64,000 nucleotides of DNA from an uncultured Opitutaceae bacterium (GCA_951813085.1 OX638348.1:1745627-1809626); one strand, 5' to 3'. Positions 37,592 through 47,378 are shown, numbered from the stretch's first letter. Notes: generated by a model not told the origin, from the letters alone. Numbers and translations: made by a program.

Positions 37592-38913
37592 CCCATAGGA
37601 ACATTAAATTGGGCCTGTGCGGCTTCGGCGTGGTAGGGCAAGGAGTATTGGATCATCTTTACAGGAAGCGGTCTGCGTTGCGCGAGCAGCTAGGCGCTGA
37701 GATCGAAGTAGTCCGAGTAGCCCTTAGGGATCGAAGCAAGCCCCGGGACATAGCAGTGGATGATGCCATCGTAACCGACGATCCCATTTCGGTAGCCGTT
37801 GATCCGGAGATCGATATCGTGTGCGAGTTGATGGGTGGGACGGACAGAGCTCGCGAAGTCACGCTTGAAGCCCTAAAAAAGGGGAAAATAGTGGTCTCAG
37901 CCAACAAGGCTCTTCTTTGCGATCATGGAAAAGAGCTGCTTGGAGTCGCCCAGAAATTTGGCGGCCACTTGCTTTTCGAGGCAAGCGTCGCGGGTGGGAT
38001 TCCCGTCATAAAAGCGATTCGCGAAGGGTTGGTTGTGAACGATTTTTCGAGCATTCGAGGAATATTGAACGGTACCTGCAACTACATACTAACGCAAATG
38101 ACGAATGAAGGCGCCAGCTATTCCGATATTCTCGTTCAAGCTAAGGAGCTGGGCTATGCGGAGGCAGATGAATCGCTTGACGTCGACGGTATCGACGCAG
38201 CTCACAAGGCCGTCGTTCTCGCCTACTTGGCCTACGGCAAGTGGGTTCCATTCGACGCAGTTAAGCTCCTTGGCATCAAGGAAGTACGGCAAGAGGATAT
38301 CCGATTTGCCAAGGACAATGGCTATGCAGTCAAGTTAATCGCGGAGGTGGATCGGGAGCGCGCGAGCAACGCATTGCGTGTCTCTGTCATGCCAACCCTT
38401 ATGCCAAAGGTCAGTCCTTTGGGGAGTGTCGATGGCGTTTTCAACGCGATTTCAATCCATGGCGACGTAGTCGGGGAAACCGTTTACATTGGTCCCGGGG
38501 CCGGTCGCGACGCCACCGCCAGCGCAGTGATATCGGACGTGGTCGACGCGGCAAAGCTGCTGATATTCGGAGGCTCCGAAGGGAGATTTCCGATATTAAA
38601 CCCCAACCCCAAGAATGGTGGCGAGATTGAGACAGCCAGGCCTTGCGAGATCCGATCGCGCTACTACATGCGGCTGGTCGTAATGGACCAGCCTGGGGTC
38701 ATGGCGGAAATCGCATCGATCCTTGCGTCGCACGAGGTGAGTCTAGCTAGCGTGAGCCAAAAGGAAGTGGGCGAGAACGCGGAACGAGTGACGATGATAA
38801 TTACAACACATGTCACTTCTGAGGAAGCCGTTTCTTTGGCTTCCTCGGACCTCTCTGAATTGGCGACTCTAGAAGAGAAGCCGTTTATGATGCCAATCGG
38901 AGATCTTTCCTAG
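37588..38913 (+). CDS. hom: homoserine dehydrogenase
   Basis: 441 residues: NAD(P)-binding fold GLCGFGVVGQGVLDHL, catalytic region GILNGTCNYILTQM and GYAEADESLDVDGIDAAHK, then a C-terminal ACT domain (RYYMRLVVMDQPGVMAEIAS) for threonine control. Converts aspartate semialdehyde to homoserine. It starts in an ATGA overlap with plsY and ends 15 bp before lysC. Confidence 0.96.
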   Translation: MTHRNIKLGLCGFGVVGQGVLDHLYRKRSALREQLGAEIEVVRVALRDRSKPRDIAVDDAIVTDDPISVAVDPEIDIVCELMGGTDRAREVTLEALKKGKIVVSANKALLCDHGKELLGVAQKFGGHLLFEASVAGGIPVIKAIREGLVVNDFSSIRGILNGTCNYILTQMTNEGASYSDILVQAKELGYAEADESLDVDGIDAAHKAVVLAYLAYGKWVPFDAVKLLGIKEVRQEDIRFAKDNGYAVKLIAEVDRERASNALRVSVMPTLMPKVSPLGSVDGVFNAISIHGDVVGETVYIGPGAGRDATASAVISDVVDAAKLLIFGGSEGRFPILNPNPKNGGEIETARPCEIRSRYYMRLVVMDQPGVMAEIASILASHEVSLASVSQKEVGENAERVTMIITTHVTSEEAVSLASSDLSELATLEEKPFMMPIGDLS

Positions 38914-38928
38914 AGGGGAACTGTTGCA

Positions 38929-40146
38929 GTGGCTCGTATTGTAAAGAAATTTGGTGGGACTTCGGTTGGTGACGTTGAACGTATCCAAAATGTGGCTCGC
39001 GTTATAAAGAGCGAACATGACGCTGGAAACGAAGTGGTCGTCGTTGTTTCAGCGCGTTCAGGAGTGACTAATGACCTGATCGCCCGCGCTAAAGCAATAA
39101 ATCCCAATCCGACCGATAGGGAAATGGACATGCTGCTGGTATCCGGAGAGCAGGAGACCATCGCATTGACGGCGATGGCCCTGCAAGCATTGGGAGTCGA
39201 TGCGGTTTCCATGACAGGGGCTATGGCGGGAATTCGTACCGAACCCTTTCATACAAGAGCCCGTATTGTAAGTATGGATTGCAAGGAGATTGTCCACAAT
39301 CTCGAGGCGAATCGCGTCGTGATCGTTGCGGGATTTCAAGGCGCTGGAAATCAGGGGCAAATCACTACGTTGGGACGTGGCGGCTCCGACTTGTCGGCTA
39401 TCGCCCTTGCAAAGGGAGTCGATGCGGATTTGTGCCAAATTTATACGGACGTGGATGGCGTGTACACCGCGGATCCGAGAATTGTCCCCAAAGCACGCAA
39501 ATTGACCGAGATCAGCTACGAGGAAATGCTTGAGCTCGCTAGCCTGGGAACGAAAGTCATGCAGGCGCGTTCGGTCGAGTTCTCAAACAAATACAATGTA
39601 CCCTTTGAAGTCCGATCTAGTTTTAACAATAACCCAGGCACTATCGTGAAAGAGGAAGTTAGTTCGATGGAAGATGTGGTCGTGCGCGGCGTAGCGCTCG
39701 ACAAGAACCAAGCTAAAGTGATGATCGCTAACATTCCTGATAAGCCTGGCTCTGCCGCTCGGATTTTCGAGGGCCTTTCGGAAGCGAATGTCGTCGTCGA
39801 TATGATTATTCAAAACATCGGGCGAAACGGCGTGGCCAATCTAACGTTCACTGTTCCTCGGGACGATACGGACCGTGCGTCCCAAGCGGTCGAGAGAATT
39901 CTTAGCGAGCTGGGCGGGGGTGAAGTGACCTTTGTAAGCGACATCGCTAAACTATCGGTTGTTGGAATCGGAATGCGTAGTCACTCAGGAGTGGCCAGTC
40001 AGCTTTTTTCCGCACTTGGGGAAGCGGAGGCGAATATCCAACTTATAAGTACATCGGAAATCAAGATCTCTGTGGTGATTGACGAATCTGAATCGGATCA
40101 CGCTACTCGCGTTGTGCATACAGTGTTTGGATTGGATAAAGAGTAA
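38929..40146 (+). CDS. lysC: aspartate kinase
   Basis: 405 residues with a GTG start at 38929 preceded by GAGGGGA. KKFGGTSVGD at the N-terminus, ITTLGRGGSDLSAIALA in the kinase domain, and two C-terminal ACT domains (ANIPDKPGSAARIFEGLSE; VVGIGMRSHSGVASQLFSAL) for feedback by pathway amino acids. Phosphorylates aspartate for threonine, methionine and lysine synthesis. Sits between hom and thrC, spacing 15 and 13 bp. Confidence 0.95.
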   Translation: MARIVKKFGGTSVGDVERIQNVARVIKSEHDAGNEVVVVVSARSGVTNDLIARAKAINPNPTDREMDMLLVSGEQETIALTAMALQALGVDAVSMTGAMAGIRTEPFHTRARIVSMDCKEIVHNLEANRVVIVAGFQGAGNQGQITTLGRGGSDLSAIALAKGVDADLCQIYTDVDGVYTADPRIVPKARKLTEISYEEMLELASLGTKVMQARSVEFSNKYNVPFEVRSSFNNNPGTIVKEEVSSMEDVVVRGVALDKNQAKVMIANIPDKPGSAARIFEGLSEANVVVDMIIQNIGRNGVANLTFTVPRDDTDRASQAVERILSELGGGEVTFVSDIAKLSVVGIGMRSHSGVASQLFSALGEAEANIQLISTSEIKISVVIDESESDHATRVVHTVFGLDKE

Positions 40147-40159
40147 GAAAATTCTTCGT

Positions 40160-41536
40160 ATGAATTTTGTTAGTACAAGAGGGAATACGGATTCCAAGAG
40201 TTTTTCAGAGGCGGTGCGAATTGGCTTAGCGCCGGATGGTGGACTATTTGTGCCTGAGACGCTACCTGATCTGTCCTCTGAATTAGCGACTTGGGAGGGT
40301 TGTAGCTATACGGATATTTGCTATCGGTTCTTCAAATTTTTCGCTACTGATATCGCTGATGGAGAGCTAAAGCAATTAGTCGAATCCGCGTATGGCCAAT
40401 TTGATCACAGTGAGTGCGCTCCTTTGGTTTCGCTTGACGATAGAACCAGTGTGCTGGAGCTTTTTCATGGCCCGACGCTCGCGTTTAAAGACTTCGCCTT
40501 GCAGTTGCTTGGCAAGCTCTACGAGCGACAGGTTGCATTGACGGGTGAGCCCATAAACGTTCTCGGAGCGACTTCGGGCGATACCGGCGCTGCAGCGATC
40601 AACGGGCTCTTGGGCAAGCCGGGCATCAATATTTTCATCCTTTATCCAGAGGGACGCGTATCTGCTCTGCAGGAACGCCAGATGGCCTGCACAGGAGAAT
40701 CAAACGTCTACCCGATATCGATCAATGGGAGTTTTGATGATGCCCAATCCAGTCTCAAAGAGGTCTTTGGGGACAAGGCATTCAGCGAGTCCGTAAACTT
40801 GTCCGCGGTCAATTCAATCAATCTCGCCCGGATTCTAGCCCAATGCGTCTACTATATCTACGCTTGGCTAAAGTTGCCCGCCGAGACGTGGGCGCGGACT
40901 ACTTTCGTCGTTCCCACGGGAAACTTTGGCAACGTATTAGCCGGTTGGATGGCCTACCGTATGGGAATGGCAGTAGCGGGATTTCGTGTAGCGACGAATC
41001 GCAACGATATACTCCATCGCTTCTTTGCGTCAGGCGATTATTCGGTGGGTGAAGCAACGGCAACCCTTGCGCCTTCGATGGATATACAAGTCGCATCGAA
41101 TTTCGAGCGATTCATTTACTTTGGAAGCAGTGAGAATGCGGAGAAAACTCGAAATGCGATGGAGACCTTCAAGGCCACCGGTGCCTTTGAGACGACGGAT
41201 CCAGAAATACTCCAGTCTATGTCCAGTACACGGATGGACGACAATGAGATTAAAACTGTAATAGCCGAAGTGTACCGGAAATACGGTTACATCGTGGATC
41301 CTCATACGGCATGTGGATTCAAGGATCTGCATGAATTCGAGCATTGCGTTGTATTGTCCACTGCTCATCCTGCCAAATTCCCTGAGACAATTGAAGAGAC
41401 GCTTCACGTATCCAGCGAGCATCCGAGTTTAGAAGCATTGAAGAGTCGCAAGATTGTGAAGTATCCGCTCGCGGCGAGCGCTGCGGCGATCAAAGAGTTT
41501 ATTAATTCCAAGCAAACCCCTGTTGAAACGAAATAG
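40160..41536 (+). CDS. thrC: threonine synthase
   Basis: 458 residues from the ATG at 40160, chosen because the family starts MNFVSTRGN; an upstream in-frame extension overlaps lysC and is not needed. PLP-binding Lys is residue 110 in GPTLAFKDFALQLLG; ATSGDTGAAAINGL and VPTGNFGNVLAGW are further PLP-site motifs. Converts O-phosphohomoserine to threonine. No homoserine kinase gene is in the run. Confidence 0.95.
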   Translation: MNFVSTRGNTDSKSFSEAVRIGLAPDGGLFVPETLPDLSSELATWEGCSYTDICYRFFKFFATDIADGELKQLVESAYGQFDHSECAPLVSLDDRTSVLELFHGPTLAFKDFALQLLGKLYERQVALTGEPINVLGATSGDTGAAAINGLLGKPGINIFILYPEGRVSALQERQMACTGESNVYPISINGSFDDAQSSLKEVFGDKAFSESVNLSAVNSINLARILAQCVYYIYAWLKLPAETWARTTFVVPTGNFGNVLAGWMAYRMGMAVAGFRVATNRNDILHRFFASGDYSVGEATATLAPSMDIQVASNFERFIYFGSSENAEKTRNAMETFKATGAFETTDPEILQSMSSTRMDDNEIKTVIAEVYRKYGYIVDPHTACGFKDLHEFEHCVVLSTAHPAKFPETIEETLHVSSEHPSLEALKSRKIVKYPLAASAAAIKEFINSKQTPVETK

Positions 41537-41539
41537 ACT

Positions 41540-43117
41540 ATGAGTAAGGCAAAAATTTCAATTTACGATACGACTTTGCGAGACGGAACGCAAGGCGAAG
41601 GGGTGTCGTTTTCTGTTACCGACAAGCTCCGAATCGCCGGAAAGTTCGATCAATTTGGCATCGATTATATCGAAGGCGGCTGGCCTGGCTCGAATCCGCG
41701 AGACATGGCTTTTTTCGAGGAAGCTAAGAAGCTAGATCTAAAGCATGCAAAGATCGCCGCGTTCGGGTCAACCAGACGAGCGAATCTCAGCGCTAGCGAC
41801 GATCCGCAATTGCAGACTCTCCTAGAAGCGGAGACGCCAGTTGTAACGATTTTTGGCAAGACGTGGCTGCTTCATGTCACCGAGGTGCTTCGTGTGCAGC
41901 CTGAGGAGAACCTTGAGATGATCGAGGACTCCGTGAGATTCCTGAAAGAGAACGGACGCGAAGTGATCTACGATGCAGAGCATTTTTATGACGGTTACTC
42001 GGACAATCCCGAGTACGCGTTGAAGACTCTCGAGGCCGCTGTGAGTGGAGGAGCGGATTGCCTGGCGCTGTGCGATACAAATGGAGGGAAGATGGTGGGA
42101 GAACTCGCTGAAATGACGCGCGTCGTCGTCGAGAAATTCCCGGGTACGCAAGTAGGCGTACATTGCCACAATGATGCGGGAGTGGGCGTAGCGGTTTCAT
42201 TAGCGGGCATCGAGGCGGGCGCGACCCATGTCCAGGGAACCTTTAATGGATACGGTGAACGCGTCGGCAATGCCAATTTGACGACGATCATTCCCAACCT
42301 AGGCTTGAAGCTGGACTATGACATGAATTGTCGTCCGAATTTGGAGAACCTCCGCGATATATCGCTTTTCTTGGCGGACCTTGCCAATCAATCGCATGAC
42401 AAGAAAGCCCCTTACGTCGGCCTGTCCGCATTTACTCACAAGGGTGGCGCTCATGCGGACGCGACAAAAAAAGTAGGGTACAGCTATGAGCATGTAACTC
42501 CTGAAAAGGTGGGCAATAAGCAACGCGTTCTCGTATCGGATATGGCAGGTCGGAGCAGCCTTCTGATGAAAGCTCAGGAACTTGGCGTGAATATCGACCG
42601 AAATTCTCCAGAGACGAAAGCCATAATCGAAAAGCTCAAGGAGCTGGAGTTCAATGGATACGAATACGAGTCCGCCGATGCTTCCTTAAGGCTATTGCTC
42701 GATAAATTTTCGGGGGAACATAAGCCACACTTCGAATTTGAAGGCTATCGCGTTATCGTTGAGAAGAGATCGCCTGATGAACCGACCACGTCTGAGGCGA
42801 CCATCAAGGTAAACGTCGACGGAGAGCCGCACTACACGGTTGCAGAATCTAGCGGCCCTGTTGGGGCATTGGACAGCGCTTTGAGAATCGCCCTAGCCAA
42901 AACGTATCCAAATCTAAATGACTTAAAGCTTAAGGACTACAAGGTCCGCATATTAGCGTCTCAATCTGGAGCGAATTCGAAGACTCGGGTGCTGATAGAG
43001 TCAGCCGATGGAAAAGAAATTTGGGGAACAGTGGGCGCTAGCGATAACATAATCGAGGCAAGTTGGCAGGCGATTCGCGATTCCGTCGAATACAAGCTCC
43101 TGCTAGATGGCCAGTAG
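41540..43117 (+). CDS. cimA: citramalate synthase
   Basis: 525 residues starting 3 bp after thrC. The N-terminal TIM barrel has IYDTTLRDGTQGEGVSFSV and the metal-binding HCHNDAGVGVAVSLAGIEAG; the C-terminal half (LRLLLDKFSGEHKPHFEFEG) is the regulatory LeuA dimer domain. The EGGWPGSNPRD stretch and the length fit the CimA/AksA subgroup rather than LeuA. It condenses pyruvate and acetyl-CoA to citramalate, giving 2-oxobutyrate for isoleucine without threonine deaminase. Last gene of the run. Confidence 0.9.
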   Translation: MSKAKISIYDTTLRDGTQGEGVSFSVTDKLRIAGKFDQFGIDYIEGGWPGSNPRDMAFFEEAKKLDLKHAKIAAFGSTRRANLSASDDPQLQTLLEAETPVVTIFGKTWLLHVTEVLRVQPEENLEMIEDSVRFLKENGREVIYDAEHFYDGYSDNPEYALKTLEAAVSGGADCLALCDTNGGKMVGELAEMTRVVVEKFPGTQVGVHCHNDAGVGVAVSLAGIEAGATHVQGTFNGYGERVGNANLTTIIPNLGLKLDYDMNCRPNLENLRDISLFLADLANQSHDKKAPYVGLSAFTHKGGAHADATKKVGYSYEHVTPEKVGNKQRVLVSDMAGRSSLLMKAQELGVNIDRNSPETKAIIEKLKELEFNGYEYESADASLRLLLDKFSGEHKPHFEFEGYRVIVEKRSPDEPTTSEATIKVNVDGEPHYTVAESSGPVGALDSALRIALAKTYPNLNDLKLKDYKVRILASQSGANSKTRVLIESADGKEIWGTVGASDNIIEASWQAIRDSVEYKLLLDGQ

Positions 43118-43140
43118 ACTCCTAGCCGATAGCTCTTAAG

Positions 43141-44532
43141 CTAAAGAAGCGGCGTTATAAGCCGGCTTAAGTCTTCCGCTACGGATTTCAAAAAGGGCTG
43201 CTCAATATCCGTCGTTTCCTCGAAAGGCTCCGTACTTCGGCAAAGATCGTCGATCCAATCGGTTATTCCTTCAATTTCTTTTCTGCTATAGAAGAATGCG
43301 CCTAGCTCAAAGTTGACGAATAAGCTTCTCAAGTCGATGTTGGCGGATCCGGTCATCGCAACCTTTCCATCCACTTGCAGCGCTTTTCCATGTAGCATTC
43401 CGGCATTATATAGCAGAATCTCAACATCGGCTTCATAGAGTTCTCGAAGAAAATACCTTCGCGCTAGGTCGGTAACCGGGTGATTGGACCGCTTTGGTAT
43501 TAGCAAGCGAACTCGCTTCCCTGAACGGGCTTTCACTATCAGCGATCGCTGGAGGACTTCGTCTGGAATGAAGTAAGGCGTGACGATGGTGACGCTTCTC
43601 TCTGCTTCCTGGATAACGGATAGTATTTTTTCGTAGAGCGGATCTTCGCGCGTATCTGGTCCGCTAGCCATAATTTCAATTGTAGCGCTATCTTTACCTT
43701 TGTATTCAGGGACTGGGGAAATTTTCTTTTCATCTTCCGCCTCTTTTTTGGAGGCAAATTTCCAGTCCGCTTCAAATATAGCAGAGAGCTGCATGACCGC
43801 AGGGCCCTCTATCAGTAGGCTCATGTCTTTCCAGCGTTTTTTCGTGCTAGTAGGCCCCATGTATTCCTTGCCGATGTTGCGTCCGCCTATGATTGCTCGA
43901 GTAGAATCGAAAATCGCCAATTTTCGATGATTTCTAAGGTTGGCTCGACCCAGGGATGCGAAGGGAAAAACGGGCATGAATCGCTCTATTCGCCCACCCG
44001 CCTTTTCCAGCTCAAGCATATAGAGCGTCTTCTTGCCGAATGAACCGACCGCGTCGAGTAGCAATCGGACTTCAATCCCCGCTTTCGCTTTCTTGGAAAG
44101 CTCCGTTACGATGCGCCTACCGATTGAATCATGACTAAGTATAAACGTGGTTATCGAAATTGATGTATCCGCATTTTGGATTTCCCGAATTAGGGATCGG
44201 TATGCTTGTACGCCAGTAGGTTGCAGTTCTGTATGATTTCCTTTCGAAAGAACGCCAAACGGAGACGAGCTGATAGTGCCCTCTGTATCGGCTGGGGCGA
44301 TGTTTAGTCGGCTTTTTCGCTTGGTTAATCGGGAGATTTTTCGACCTCCCAATACCAGGTAGAGAGGAACTCCGAGCGGTGGAATGAACCAAATGACGAG
44401 GAGCCAGGCGACAGTAGCGCTGGGGCGTCGCTTTTCCCGCATGAGGCGAGCGATTACGATGAAAGCGAGACCGAAACCAAGGTAGGTGCCTAGGTATGGC
44501 CAGATCGCTTCAAAATAGGTCCCGTATTCCAT
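43141..44532 (-). CDS. cls: cardiolipin synthase (phospholipase D type)
   Basis: 463 residues. Two N-terminal membrane segments (LGTYLGFGLAFIVIARL; ATVAWLLVIWFIPPLGVPLYL), then two PLD domains each with an HKD motif: NHRKLAIFDSTRAIIGGRN and LHGKALQVDGKVAMTGSAN. Joins two phosphatidylglycerols to make cardiolipin. It converges on cimA (23 bp between stops). Confidence 0.93.
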   Translation of the reverse strand: MEYGTYFEAIWPYLGTYLGFGLAFIVIARLMREKRRPSATVAWLLVIWFIPPLGVPLYLVLGGRKISRLTKRKSRLNIAPADTEGTISSSPFGVLSKGNHTELQPTGVQAYRSLIREIQNADTSISITTFILSHDSIGRRIVTELSKKAKAGIEVRLLLDAVGSFGKKTLYMLELEKAGGRIERFMPVFPFASLGRANLRNHRKLAIFDSTRAIIGGRNIGKEYMGPTSTKKRWKDMSLLIEGPAVMQLSAIFEADWKFASKKEAEDEKKISPVPEYKGKDSATIEIMASGPDTREDPLYEKILSVIQEAERSVTIVTPYFIPDEVLQRSLIVKARSGKRVRLLIPKRSNHPVTDLARRYFLRELYEADVEILLYNAGMLHGKALQVDGKVAMTGSANIDLRSLFVNFELGAFFYSRKEIEGITDWIDDLCRSTEPFEETTDIEQPFLKSVAEDLSRLITPLL

Positions 44533-44735
44533 GGCCTATACTTGTATCGTTTCCAATACGCGCTTCCGATGACAAACCTTTAACTCAATAAAGGCAGGGC
44601 CTTTGGGGGTGGCTGAGATCTTGAGCCGCCCAATAGGCGATTGGTGGGGCATCTCTTCCATGATGACTCGACCATGGAATTTGCCGACGCGAATTTCAAT
44701 GGCGTATTTGCGCCGTCTCTTGAGAAAAACGCCGC
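44533..44735. other. intergenic stretch between cls and the membrane-anchored gene
   Basis: About 200 bp. On the minus strand an open frame with no start codon reads KYAIEIRVGKFHGRVIMEEM and ends IELKVCHRKRVLETIQV just before cls; its composition is coding-like, but I cannot assign it. It may be a displaced continuation of the upstream gene or chance. Confidence 0.3.
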
Positions 44736-45362
44736 TTAAAGCGGTTTGGGATACCGATAGCCTGATGGCGCTTCGAAATAGAGCTTCTCGCCATCGGACC
44801 TGATAAACTTGAGGCTACGCTCGTTGTCCACGATGTCGTTCAACTTGTAGACGCGACCGTTCATCAAGAGGCGCGAGTCTGCGCCAGCAGATCGATATCC
44901 AAATATTTGAAGCTGGTCGACGAAGTCCTGGATCTTGAAGTCGAATTCAGGCGAGGGGGTTTCTGCTTCAAGTGGGGCTGATTGAGCGGTGGCGATTTCC
45001 AGCTCTTCTTGTGCAGCATCGACTTCGATATCTTCCACTGGTGCGTCAATCACTGGAGCATCGCTTTCCGTTTCCGTAGCAATAGACTCGATTACCTCGT
45101 TCTTGCTAGAGTTTTCGGTGTCTATTTCCTCGAGAATTTGGGTGACCGTGGTAATTTCTTCCTCGGGACCTGAGGCGAATGCGCTGGTCTTCGGAGTTTG
45201 AGAAGCGAGGGGCGCGGGATTAATTTGGTTCAAGTATGCTTTGCCGAAATAGACGAACCCGCCGCCGAGAGCCGGCAATAGAGCTTCTGCTCCGGTGAAC
45301 CCAATCAGCAATGACAGGCTACGGTTTCCTCGGCGAGTGGAGGGGGAAAGCCCATTTCCCAC
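44736..45362 (-). CDS. membrane-anchored acidic protein, possibly GspB-like; 5' end probably removed by the IS
   Basis: 208 residues from the GTG at 45362. A hydrophobic segment (LIGFTGAEALLPALGGGFVYFG) is followed by a long acidic Glu/Thr/Ala linker and a small C-terminal domain (LLMNGRVYKLNDIVDNERSL, LYFEAPSGYRYPKPL) reminiscent of the GspB-type C-terminus with its NGR-Y motif. The frame is open upstream to 45434 (KEQQRRSLNLRDAPPDIPTY), without a start, before a TAA at 45435-45437 three bases from the IS end. The native start was therefore probably lost when IS copy 2 landed. Family call is tentative. Confidence 0.55.
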   Translation of the reverse strand: MGNGLSPSTRRGNRSLSLLIGFTGAEALLPALGGGFVYFGKAYLNQINPAPLASQTPKTSAFASGPEEEITTVTQILEEIDTENSSKNEVIESIATETESDAPVIDAPVEDIEVDAAQEELEIATAQSAPLEAETPSPEFDFKIQDFVDQLQIFGYRSAGADSRLLMNGRVYKLNDIVDNERSLKFIRSDGEKLYFEAPSGYRYPKPL

Positions 45363-45474
45363 GTTTCCCGATTCGTAGGTTGGTATATCCGGGGGCGCGT
45401 CTCTTAGATTGAGACTACGTCTTTGCTGCTCCTTTTAAAGGGGAATTATGTATTTAACTTGACAAAACCACTCA

Positions 45475-45642
45475 TTATTTGACTTCTTCTAGCGCGGGTT
45501 TCCCACACCTATCTATCCGCAGGACAAATCGCCGTTTCAAATCTTTTGCGCTGGGTATTGGCCGCTTATGATTGGGGAGAGCTCCAGCGCTTAGTAGCAT
45601 TTTGACTGCTTCATCTAGGTGCCTTTGTGTATGTCTAGCCAT
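45475..45642 (-). CDS. small ORF at the IS 3' end (copy 2)
   Basis: 55 residues, identical to the copy-1 ORF at 34268-34435 and overlapping the passenger gene in another frame. Not recognised. Confidence 0.25.
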   Translation of the reverse strand: MARHTQRHLDEAVKMLLSAGALPNHKRPIPSAKDLKRRFVLRIDRCGKPALEEVK

Positions 45643-46298
45643 AATTTTTGGTTCAAGAATCTCCGCCATTTGTCGAAATCGAACCATCCGCATCCGATCC
45701 GACCATCTTTGTCTTTTCTACTGTTAACTTGCCATTTGCCATCGCCTTCATAAAAAAACCTGATGCCAAGCGGTGTTCCCCGTTTGCCGCGTGTAGAGCA
45801 GCTTTCGCAAGCACGCCTTTTCAGTGAATTATGGCTAACGCTTCCGTTAGGCCTCTTTAGCAATTGAAAATTTCCCCTAATGCCGTTACCCGGCAGGTTG
45901 CTGCACCGTGCTTGCGCTTGCTTCGTTTCTTCATCCCACCCTAGCATGGGAAGCTTACGGTCAAGGGCAAGTTGATTTATTGGCCGTTCCGTTCCCTCGA
46001 TTACATCGCGATGGCCCAACGATCCAGATGCCCGTCTGGCAAAGCTAGGCTGCATGCCTGCGCCCTGAACAGGTGATACGAACTGACCTGCCCATCTGTC
46101 CTGCCGCGTTGTCCTGCCGCAATTTCCACAAAAATGATTCGCACGCTCGATTTCAATTCCAGGCCGAGAGCCTGTACCGCGTTCCAAACCCCGAATACCT
46201 CCACCGCCAGCTATTTGCGCGACATTCAATTCTCCATATCCACATTCTCTGCAATGCCACTGCTGATCCTTAAGAATTGAAAAAACGCCCTGCATCAT
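45615..46298 (-). CDS. IS passenger: putative HNH-type nuclease, probably degenerate (copy 2)
   Basis: 227 residues, nearly identical to copy 1 (changes: WDEETKQ for WDEEAKQ, KWQVNSRK for KWQGNSKK). Same Cys pairs and the same DRKLPMLGW in place of the expected His/Arg. The full description is given at copy 1. Confidence 0.5.
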   Translation of the reverse strand: MMQGVFSILKDQQWHCRECGYGELNVAQIAGGGGIRGLERGTGSRPGIEIERANHFCGNCGRTTRQDRWAGQFVSPVQGAGMQPSFARRASGSLGHRDVIEGTERPINQLALDRKLPMLGWDEETKQAQARCSNLPGNGIRGNFQLLKRPNGSVSHNSLKRRACESCSTRGKRGTPLGIRFFYEGDGKWQVNSRKDKDGRIGCGWFDFDKWRRFLNQKLWLDIHKGT

Positions 46299-46327
46299 TC
46301 GCTAAGGCACTTATGCTAAGAACCCTA

Positions 46328-47252
46328 TTAAGCCGGCAATGCTTTATAGGCGAGTGCTTTTCCACCCATCCGACTGAACAAACTGCTTAGTCCTTCCTGC
46401 GTATCCCGCCCGCAGCACCCTTCATTCGACCTAAATGAAAACTCGTCTACATAAGCCCGACAATGCTTTCTGCTCCAGCTATGATAAATCCCGTTGTAAC
46501 CGCGCTTTGATACCGCCCAGACGCTTTCCATGCCATTTGCGTGGGCCATGCCGTTTACGAGCTCCTTTGCGCTGCGATTGACCGTATCGTGCCGATAAGC
46601 CCTCCCAAGGCCTACATGCCCCTCATGGCCATCGGCGCATAGCTGGCTTCCAGCGGTAGCATTCTCATGGACCGTAGGCTGCAGGGCATGTTGGATCGGT
46701 ATTGCTTATTGGAACCGCCCTAACGTGACCGCCGCGCGCTTTCATGCCTATGGCTGCTTGCTTGCCAACCGCCCCCCGTCCTGCCTTGAGCCTCTTGCTC
46801 TCATGCTTGTCGGCTTCCTTGCCGCCAAGGCAGGTTTCGCCAATCCCTATGTGGCCGCTCAACGCCTGGAGGTCTTCACCGCAAGCCAATCGCGAGCGAT
46901 GCAACATGCACCATGCCGCCCGTTGCCGTACCCCAATCTCTTTGGATGGTTGCAAAGGAGAGATACCTTTGCGTGAAGCCATCAGGGCGCAAGAGGCATA
47001 TATCCACTTGCGGATATCCACCTTGCTACGCTCCATCGGCGTATTGGTGAATGCATTGAAGCATCCACGGCAATCCCCACACCAATAATCCCCTGCTTTC
47101 TTCTGCGCTGTGACCTTCCCATCACAGCCACATTCAACGCATGCTGGCTTATCGCCCCAGCGTATCCCCTCGAAATACCGGATTGCATCCTCCCCGGCCT
47201 TATGCAAGTCCATGATTTCGTACAGGCTTAACGCTGTCGCTTCCTTACCCAT
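46328..47252 (-). pseudogene. IS1595-family transposase, inactivated (copy 2)
   Basis: Same defects as copy 1: GHIGIGETCLGGKE instead of the expected I-D-E-T-Y catalytic motif, and the same frame change after the zinc-ribbon/N-terminal half. It differs from copy 1 at two residues (DLHKAGED here, DLRKTGED in copy 1). Identical inactivating changes in both copies mean that one was made after the damage, either by a helper transposase acting in trans or by a DNA duplication. Confidence 0.82.
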
Positions 47253-47378
47253 GGCATCTCCCCCTGCTTCTTTGCAGAATACTGTAATTAGTAAACATAT
47301 TATCGGGGTTTCCCAAGGTTTTGTCAAATTTTGTACTGAAATGGTTTATCCTGTTGCCAAGTTAAATACATGATCCCC

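Larger units (their letters stand above)
45441..47378 (-). mobile_element. IS1595-family insertion sequence with passenger, copy 2
   Basis: 1,938 bp, the mirror orientation of copy 1 with the same terminal repeats; the outer terminal repeat reads GGGGATCATG instead of GGGAATCATG. The transposase frameshift, the D-to-G and Y-to-C changes, and the passenger substitutions are the same as in copy 1. Differences include the L-R/H-K and T/A pair near the transposase N-terminus and E-A/T plus K-W-Q-G/V in the passenger. Flanking bases (TTTTAAAG; TGAATTTA) are not direct repeats. It truncates the TonB receptor on its right and the acidic membrane-protein gene on its left. Confidence 0.85.

Noticed and set aside
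40079-40159. Upstream in-frame extension of thrC
   Set aside because: It overlaps lysC and precedes the family-typical MNFVSTRGN start.
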